Origin: JBEGTT01 sp041179245
GTDB lineage: Bacteria; Pseudomonadota; Gammaproteobacteria; Burkholderiales; Rhodocyclaceae
NCBI GenBank assembly: GCA_041179245.1
Contig: JBEGTT010000055.1
Coordinates: 1-35,919, forward strand
Direction: 5' to 3'
DNA length: 35,919 nucleotides
Shown here: positions 31,585 through 35,919 of the stretch, one piece after another
Layout of the letters: the number at the start of each line of letters is the position of its first letter
Position numbering within the stretch: the first letter of the stretch is position 1
Made by a program: the position numbers and the translations under genes
Notes under the pieces: model-generated
Told to the model about the DNA's origin: nothing
What the model saw: only the letters and a program-made list of their open reading frames with translations
The model's database searches: none

Positions 31585-31950
31585 ATGCCCAACACCCTTG
31601 AAAACCCGTTAGCCCATCTTCGCCAAATCGTCCGTGACTTTGCAGCCGAACGAGATTGGGATCAATTTCATACCCCGAAAAACCTAGCATCCGCTCTGAG
31701 CGTAGAAGCGGCCGAATTGCTGGAAATCTTTCAGTGGTTAAAAACTGGCGAAGCGGTTGAACTAATGCCAGAACAGCAGCAACACGCTCAGCAGGAAATG
31801 GCCGATGTGTTGTTGTATCTGGTTCGACTGGCTGACCGCTTAGGCATTGATCTTTACCAAGCGGCGCTTGAGAAAGTTGAAATCAATCGCTTGAAATATC
31901 CGGCTGAAGTGGTGCGTGGTGATGCTAGGAAGTCTTCGGAATACGAATAG
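31585..31950 (+). CDS. MazG-like nucleotide pyrophosphohydrolase
   Basis: 121 residues. All-alpha NTP-pyrophosphatase motifs are present: WDQFHTPKNLASALSVEAAELLEIFQW (EAAELLE helix) and QQEMADVLLYLVRLADRLGID (ExxxD metal ligands). It resembles the small RS21-C6/dCTPase type that cleaves dCTP or modified dNTPs. It has no ribosome site of note and follows the HTH gene by 6 bp, so it is likely co-transcribed. Placement in a defence island suggests nucleotide-pool control, which is inference. Confidence 0.87.
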   Translation: MPNTLENPLAHLRQIVRDFAAERDWDQFHTPKNLASALSVEAAELLEIFQWLKTGEAVELMPEQQQHAQQEMADVLLYLVRLADRLGIDLYQAALEKVEINRLKYPAEVVRGDARKSSEYE

Positions 31951-31976
31951 CCTTTTCTGAACACATGGTCATATCA

Positions 31977-32004
31977 TTGCTTATTTAACGGCATATATTA
32001 AAAT
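31977..32004 (+). promoter_or_regulatory. Promoter of the DUF4143 ATPase, nearly leaderless
   Basis: TTGCTT (31977-31982), 16 bp, TAAAAT (31999-32004). The ATG at 32012 is 8 bp after the -10, so transcription would start at the codon. AAGG abuts the ATG and is too close to serve as a ribosome site. Confidence 0.4.
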
Positions 32005-32011
32005 AACAAGG

Positions 32012-33184
32012 ATGATAAACCGTAAAACCGAAACCATCCTGCAAGAAAAGTTAGCCTACATGCCGGCTGTCGTCCTGCTTGGGCCGCGCCAAGTTGGCAA
32101 AACCACCTTGGCAAGACAATTGGCTGCACGCTGGCCAACAGGTTCGATTTATCTTGATTTAGAACGGCCGGCAGATCGTTTACGGCTCGACGATGCTGAT
32201 AGTTATCTGCGTGCTCAGCAAGGCAAACTTGTCATCCTTGACGAAATCCACCGAGTGCCTGGCATCTTCGAAATCTTGCGCGGCATCATTGACGACAATC
32301 GCCAAGCGGGGCTACGAAATGGCCAGTTTTTGTTATTGGGTTCAGCCTCGCTGGATCTCATGCGCCAATCCAGCGAAACCCTCGCTGGGCGTGTGGCTTA
32401 TCTGGATATATCCCCTCTCGATATCATCGAAGCACAGTCCGCCAATATCGCCAGCAACGACCTATGGCTGCGCGGCGGTTTCCCAGATAGCCTGCTGGCG
32501 CCTAACGATGCAATTAGTCTTGCGTGGCGAAACGACTTTGTGCGTAGCTATTTGGAACGAGATGTGCCGATGTTCGCACCTCGAATGCCGGTGGAAACCA
32601 TTGGCCGCCTTTGGATGATGCTGGCACATCAGCAAGGCAGCATCCTGACTCAATCCCGACTTGCTAGTGCACTGGGCGTTTCTAACCCCACGGTTGATCG
32701 GTATATCGACCTGCTGGTTGACCTGCAACTTCTTCGCCGATTACGGCCATGGAGTGGGAACGTCGGTAAGCGTCTCGTCAAATCGCCGAAGGTTTATCTC
32801 CGTGACAGTGGGGTTCTGCACGCTTTGCTGCAACTGGAAACCTTGGACGATCTGCTTGGCCACCCGGTTTGCGGGCTGAGTTACGAAGGCCATTGCCTCG
32901 AAAACATCATTCTTGCTACTGCGCCAAGCCGGATACCTTATTACTACCGCACCCAAGCCGGGGCCGAAATTGACCTATTACTGGAAAAAAGTGGCGTGCC
33001 TGATATGGCTATTGAAATCAAACGTTCATCTGCCCCTAGTCCAGGCAAAGGTTTTGCGATTGCTTGTGATGACTTGGGTATCACGCAGCGTTATGTCGTT
33101 TACCCCGGAACTGAACGTTTCCCGCTACGCCACAATACCGAAGCAATTGGGCTGACCGAGCTTATCGGTTTGATCCAGCAATGA
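32012..33184 (+). CDS. AAA_14/DUF4143 ATPase
   Basis: 390 residues. Walker A LLGPRQVGKTTLARQL (about 22-37), Walker B LVILDEIHRVP, sensor LLLGSASLDLM, then a winged-helix segment (QSRLASALGVSNPTVDRYIDLLVDLQLLRRL), and the C-terminal DUF4143 domain with nuclease-like residues AEIDLLLEKSG and AIEIKRS, a D...ExK pattern. These ATPases are common in mobile and defence contexts, with unknown function. The family often has broken relatives; this copy looks intact. Confidence 0.88.
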   Translation: MINRKTETILQEKLAYMPAVVLLGPRQVGKTTLARQLAARWPTGSIYLDLERPADRLRLDDADSYLRAQQGKLVILDEIHRVPGIFEILRGIIDDNRQAGLRNGQFLLLGSASLDLMRQSSETLAGRVAYLDISPLDIIEAQSANIASNDLWLRGGFPDSLLAPNDAISLAWRNDFVRSYLERDVPMFAPRMPVETIGRLWMMLAHQQGSILTQSRLASALGVSNPTVDRYIDLLVDLQLLRRLRPWSGNVGKRLVKSPKVYLRDSGVLHALLQLETLDDLLGHPVCGLSYEGHCLENIILATAPSRIPYYYRTQAGAEIDLLLEKSGVPDMAIEIKRSSAPSPGKGFAIACDDLGITQRYVVYPGTERFPLRHNTEAIGLTELIGLIQQ

Positions 33185-33272
33185 ATCGCTCAATGCGTTG
33201 AACTAAAGCCGCAAAAACACCATCGAACCAACAATGATTATTGGCGTGATGCGCCGACTGAAAGGCTCTGTC

Positions 33273-34601
33273 ATGTTGTTTGAACGACTGTTTCGAGGAG
33301 TGATGCTGGTGATAAGCACAAGTTTTATTTTGGGCGCTTGCGCCGACGACAAATCATTGGCACCACAAACACAGCCAACACACTTCGGCCCTACGGAAAA
33401 CATCGTGCTGGGTATGGGCTGTTTCTGGGGCGCTGAAAAGCGCATGTCCGCCATCCCCGGCGTACTCGATGTCGAAAGCGGTTACGCCAATGGCGAGGTC
33501 GCAGGCACCTATGAATCTGTCTTGGCGCATGAAAAAGCGGTGCGTGCTGGCGTCACCCAAAAACGCAACCACGCCGAAGTCGTCAAAGTCACGTTTGATC
33601 CGGCCAAAGTGAATCTGGAAACCGTGCTCATCCAGTTCTGGGAAAGCCACAACCCGACCCAAGGCGACCGGCAGGGCAACGACGTGGGCACCAACTACCG
33701 CAGCGCGATCTACACGCACAACGAAACACAGCAAGCTCTCGCGTTAAAAACTAAAACCGCTTATCAGCAAGCTTTAACGGCACAAGGCTTTGGGTCAATT
33801 ACCACCGAAATCACCGCCTTAACTAGCTATTTTCAGGCGGAGGACTACCATCAGGATTACTTGCAAAAGAATCCGAATGGTTACTGCGGCCTCGGTGGTA
33901 CGGGTGTGAAATACCCCGGCGCGAGTCCCACTAAAACAGAACCGACAACACCTGCCACCCGACTGGATGGCAAAACTTTAAATTTTGAGCGCCAACTGGT
34001 TGTCTTTGAAGCCGACGACTGCGCCTACTGCAAACAGTTTAAGAAGGAAGTTCTGGATCACTGGACATCTCCCGTTACTGTCGTGCGTAGCCTGAGTACA
34101 CAAGCGCCCACTGGCTGGACGCTGGAAAAATCCTTGTTCGCCACCCCGACCTTGGTGCTGTTCCAGAAAGGTAAGGAGGTTTCCCGTTATACCGGCTACA
34201 ACGGCGAAAAAGCCCGTTTCTGGCAATGGCTGGGTTATCAACTGCTTTCTCCGGAACAGCAGAAAATCGCTTTCGCACAAGGTACCGAACGGCCTTTCAC
34301 TGGCTCGAATTTGGACGAAAAACGTCCTGGCACCTTTGTTGATCCAATTACCGGTGCACCGTTATTCCGCAGCGATACCAAGTTTGAAAGTGGCACCGGT
34401 TGGCCCAGCTTTTTTAATCCGCAAGAAGGAGCCATTACCCTGCACGAAGATGTCGCTCACGGCATGAAACGCGTGGAAGTCCGTAGCGCGAGTTCTGGTA
34501 TTCATCTCGGCCATGTCTTTGACGACGGCCCACCGCCCACCCACAAACGCTATTGCATCAACGGCAACGTGTTGAAGTTTGTGCCAGATGTTGAAAAGTG
34601 A
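33273..34601 (+). CDS. msrAB: MsrA-thioredoxin-MsrB fusion lipoprotein
   Basis: 442 residues. ATG at 33273 has AAAGG seven bases upstream and gives a lipoprotein signal with lipobox LGAC (Cys23); earlier ATGs at 33234 and 33249 lack ribosome sites. MsrA domain 42-215 with catalytic C50 (GMGCFWGAE) and GYCGLGG. Thioredoxin-like domain about 240-325 with CAYC (250-253) and cis-Pro segment TPT. MsrB domain about 330-442 with GTGWPSF and catalytic C428 (RYCINGN). It repairs both methionine sulfoxide epimers on envelope proteins. The central thioredoxin differs from Neisseria PilB, where it is N-terminal. The zinc CxxC pairs of MsrB are absent. Confidence 0.93.
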   Translation: MLFERLFRGVMLVISTSFILGACADDKSLAPQTQPTHFGPTENIVLGMGCFWGAEKRMSAIPGVLDVESGYANGEVAGTYESVLAHEKAVRAGVTQKRNHAEVVKVTFDPAKVNLETVLIQFWESHNPTQGDRQGNDVGTNYRSAIYTHNETQQALALKTKTAYQQALTAQGFGSITTEITALTSYFQAEDYHQDYLQKNPNGYCGLGGTGVKYPGASPTKTEPTTPATRLDGKTLNFERQLVVFEADDCAYCKQFKKEVLDHWTSPVTVVRSLSTQAPTGWTLEKSLFATPTLVLFQKGKEVSRYTGYNGEKARFWQWLGYQLLSPEQQKIAFAQGTERPFTGSNLDEKRPGTFVDPITGAPLFRSDTKFESGTGWPSFFNPQEGAITLHEDVAHGMKRVEVRSASSGIHLGHVFDDGPPPTHKRYCINGNVLKFVPDVEK

Positions 34602-34680
34602 AAAAAGTAGGGCAATGCGGGTTAGCGGTTCTGCTCTGGCTTTGATTACAATCGCGCCCTCTTTTATTTGATTTGCCGCC

Positions 34681-35157
34681 ATGCGCTTTGAACACCTGCT
34701 AGAAATTAATGACATCAACAACCCATTCGTCGAATTGTTAACCCGTGACCAACTTTGGGCGGGTTTGCTATTCCGGGTTGAAAATCCTGAGCCATTCTTA
34801 CCGGGACTAGAACGTTGCGAAGTGCTGAGCAGCGGAGAAAACTGGCTGGAGCGTTTGCTCGACTTTGGCCCGGCGAGCATCCGTGACCGCGTAACGCTGG
34901 TGCCGGGCGAATCGACCCATTACGAGATTGCAGCGAGCGAATCCCATGCAGGTGGCAGTCTGACGATTCGAATTGAAGCGCGTAGCGAACTCGATTTGTA
35001 CTTGCGTTTTATCTACACCACCCACCATCCGGCTGCCCCCGATGATGCTCAGTACGACGACTATGTAAAATCAGCTTATCAGCAGTCCAACATTGATACC
35101 GTGCGTCTCATCCGGGAAATGGCGGCAGAAGGCAAGCTGATTGGCCCATTGCACTGA
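34681..35157 (+). CDS. DUF1857/SRPBCC-like protein
   Basis: 158 residues, matching DUF1857: MRFEHLLEINDINNP at the start, LTRDQLWAGLLFRVENPEPF, VTLVPGESTHYEIAAS, LYLRFIYTTHHP and YDDYVKSAYQQSNIDTVRLIREMAAEGKL. The family adopts a START/Bet v1-like fold with a hydrophobic pocket, ligand unknown. It lies between msrAB and leuA with its own spacing and is probably separately transcribed (TACAAT at about 34647). Confidence 0.8.
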   Translation: MRFEHLLEINDINNPFVELLTRDQLWAGLLFRVENPEPFLPGLERCEVLSSGENWLERLLDFGPASIRDRVTLVPGESTHYEIAASESHAGGSLTIRIEARSELDLYLRFIYTTHHPAAPDDAQYDDYVKSAYQQSNIDTVRLIREMAAEGKLIGPLH

Positions 35158-35170
35158 TTGAACCCCTTGG

Positions 35171-35199
35171 TTGTTCCTCCACTTGAACTCCTTTATATT
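35171..35199 (+). promoter_or_regulatory. leuA promoter candidate
   Basis: TTGTTC (35171-35176), 17 bp, TATATT (35194-35199), 25 bp before the leuA ATG, with the ribosome site GGAG between. No leucine-rich leader peptide or attenuator fits in this space. Confidence 0.5.
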
Positions 35200-35223
35200 C
35201 CCGCATCCCTTCTGGAGCTGACC

Positions 35224-35919
35224 ATGAAAGACAAACTCTTCATATTTGACACAACCTTGCGCGACGGTGAGCAAAGCCCCGGCGCATCGATGACCAAAGA
35301 AGAAAAAATTCGCGTGGCTCGCCAGTTGGAGCGGATGAAGGTTGACGTGATTGAAGCGGGTTTTGCAGCCGCCTCTCCGGGTGATTTTGATGCAATTCAT
35401 TCGATTGCTCAGGTGATTCAGGATTCCACGGTCTGTTCGTTGGCGCGGGCAAGTGAAAACGATATTCGTCGCTCAGGTGAAGCCATCAAACCGGCTAAGT
35501 CCGGTCGTATCCATACCTTTATCGCTACTAGCCCGATTCACATGGAGAAAAAACTCCGTATGAGTCCAGATCAAGTGGTTGAACAGGCGGTTAAGGCGAT
35601 TAAGTGGGCGCGTGAATACACCGATGATGTTGAATTTTCGGCCGAAGATGCCGGGCGTTCGGAGATTGATTTCCTTTGCCGTATTTTTGATGAAGTGATT
35701 AAGGCAGGCGCCACGACGCTGAATGTGCCTGACACCGTTGGCTACAACATTCCACAGCAGTACGCGGACACGATTCGTCAGTTGATTGAACGTGTGCCCA
35801 ATTCGGATAAGGTGGTGTGGTCCGTTCATTGCCACAACGATCTGGGCTTGGCGGTGGCTAATTCGTTGGCCGCGGTGATGGCTGGTGCACGTCAGGTCGA
35901 GTGCACGATCAACGGCTTA
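35224..35919 (+). CDS. leuA: 2-isopropylmalate synthase, 3' end outside window
   Basis: First 232 residues. Motifs FDTTLRDGEQSPGASM (metal and substrate binding), EAGFAAASPGDFDAIHSI, VEFSAEDAGRSEIDFL, NVPDTVGYNIPQQ and WSVHCHNDLGLAVANSLAAVMAGARQVECTINGL (HxH metal ligands) identify LeuA rather than homocitrate synthase. It condenses acetyl-CoA with 2-ketoisovalerate, first step of leucine synthesis, and would carry a C-terminal regulatory domain beyond the window. Ribosome site GGAG six bases before ATG. Confidence 0.95.
   Translation, partial: MKDKLFIFDTTLRDGEQSPGASMTKEEKIRVARQLERMKVDVIEAGFAAASPGDFDAIHSIAQVIQDSTVCSLARASENDIRRSGEAIKPAKSGRIHTFIATSPIHMEKKLRMSPDQVVEQAVKAIKWAREYTDDVEFSAEDAGRSEIDFLCRIFDEVIKAGATTLNVPDTVGYNIPQQYADTIRQLIERVPNSDKVVWSVHCHNDLGLAVANSLAAVMAGARQVECTINGL

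Noticed and set aside
1..35919. tRNA, rRNA, insertion sequences or phage attachment sites
   Set aside because: No cloverleaf ends, transposase motifs or flanking long repeats were found by eye; short or divergent ones could have been missed.

Overview
The window reads as chromosomal DNA of a Gram-negative proteobacterium, most likely a betaproteobacterium. The grounds are a CysB-type regulator facing a TauE/cysI/DUF934/cysH sulfate-assimilation cluster, TonB/ExbBD energised uptake, lipoproteins with OmpA domains, a three-domain MsrA/B lipoprotein and leuA. I cannot name the genus. No rRNA, tRNA, CRISPR array, transposase or phage gene was seen.

Layout. (1) 1-7870, minus strand: an eight-gene cluster read tonB, exbB, exbD, TonB-dependent receptor, PepSY membrane protein, DUF4198-like periplasmic protein, NapH-like polyferredoxin, and the start of a BcrC/HgdB-type (double-cubane) reductase cut by the window edge. 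It looks like energised uptake of an unknown, probably metal-containing ligand coupled to reduction. Two of its ribosome-binding sites are G5 runs that can pair with nearby C5 runs. (2) 8003-8915: a palindrome, then a TacA/TacT-like toxin-antitoxin pair. (3) 9009-13181, minus strand: OmpA-like lipoprotein, five-segment membrane protein with a GYF_2-like C-terminus, and a secreted VWA-like protein, followed by a start-less relic of a small membrane protein. I know no described system with this set. (4) 13548-14140: MazE/MazF-like pair. (5) 14230-17189: ABC exporter or lipoprotein-type transporter (adaptor, permease, ATPase). (6) 17201-19466, minus strand: feoB then feoA behind a Fur-box-like promoter. 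(7) 19548-20614: stand-alone cyclic-nucleotide-binding protein and orphan fliW around a bidirectional terminator. (8) 20718-25588: cysB and, divergently, TauE-type permease, cysI, DUF934 protein and cysH, with a large palindrome between them. (9) 25597-33184: a defence-type island: type III restriction-modification (res and mod on the minus strand) with a BrnT/BrnA toxin-antitoxin pair inserted between them in the opposite direction, then a divergent HTH regulator, a MazG-like nucleotide pyrophosphohydrolase and an AAA/DUF4143 ATPase. (10) 33273-35919: MsrA-thioredoxin-MsrB lipoprotein, a DUF1857 protein and the 5' part of leuA.

Core metabolic blocks (iron, sulfur, leucine) thus alternate with accessory ones (three toxin-antitoxin pairs, restriction-modification, the OmpA/GYF set). 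The best candidates for something undescribed are the TonB-to-double-cubane-reductase cluster with its RNA-controlled translation starts, and the OmpA/GYF/VWA-like operon. All functional statements come from motif reading by eye; no database search was run.
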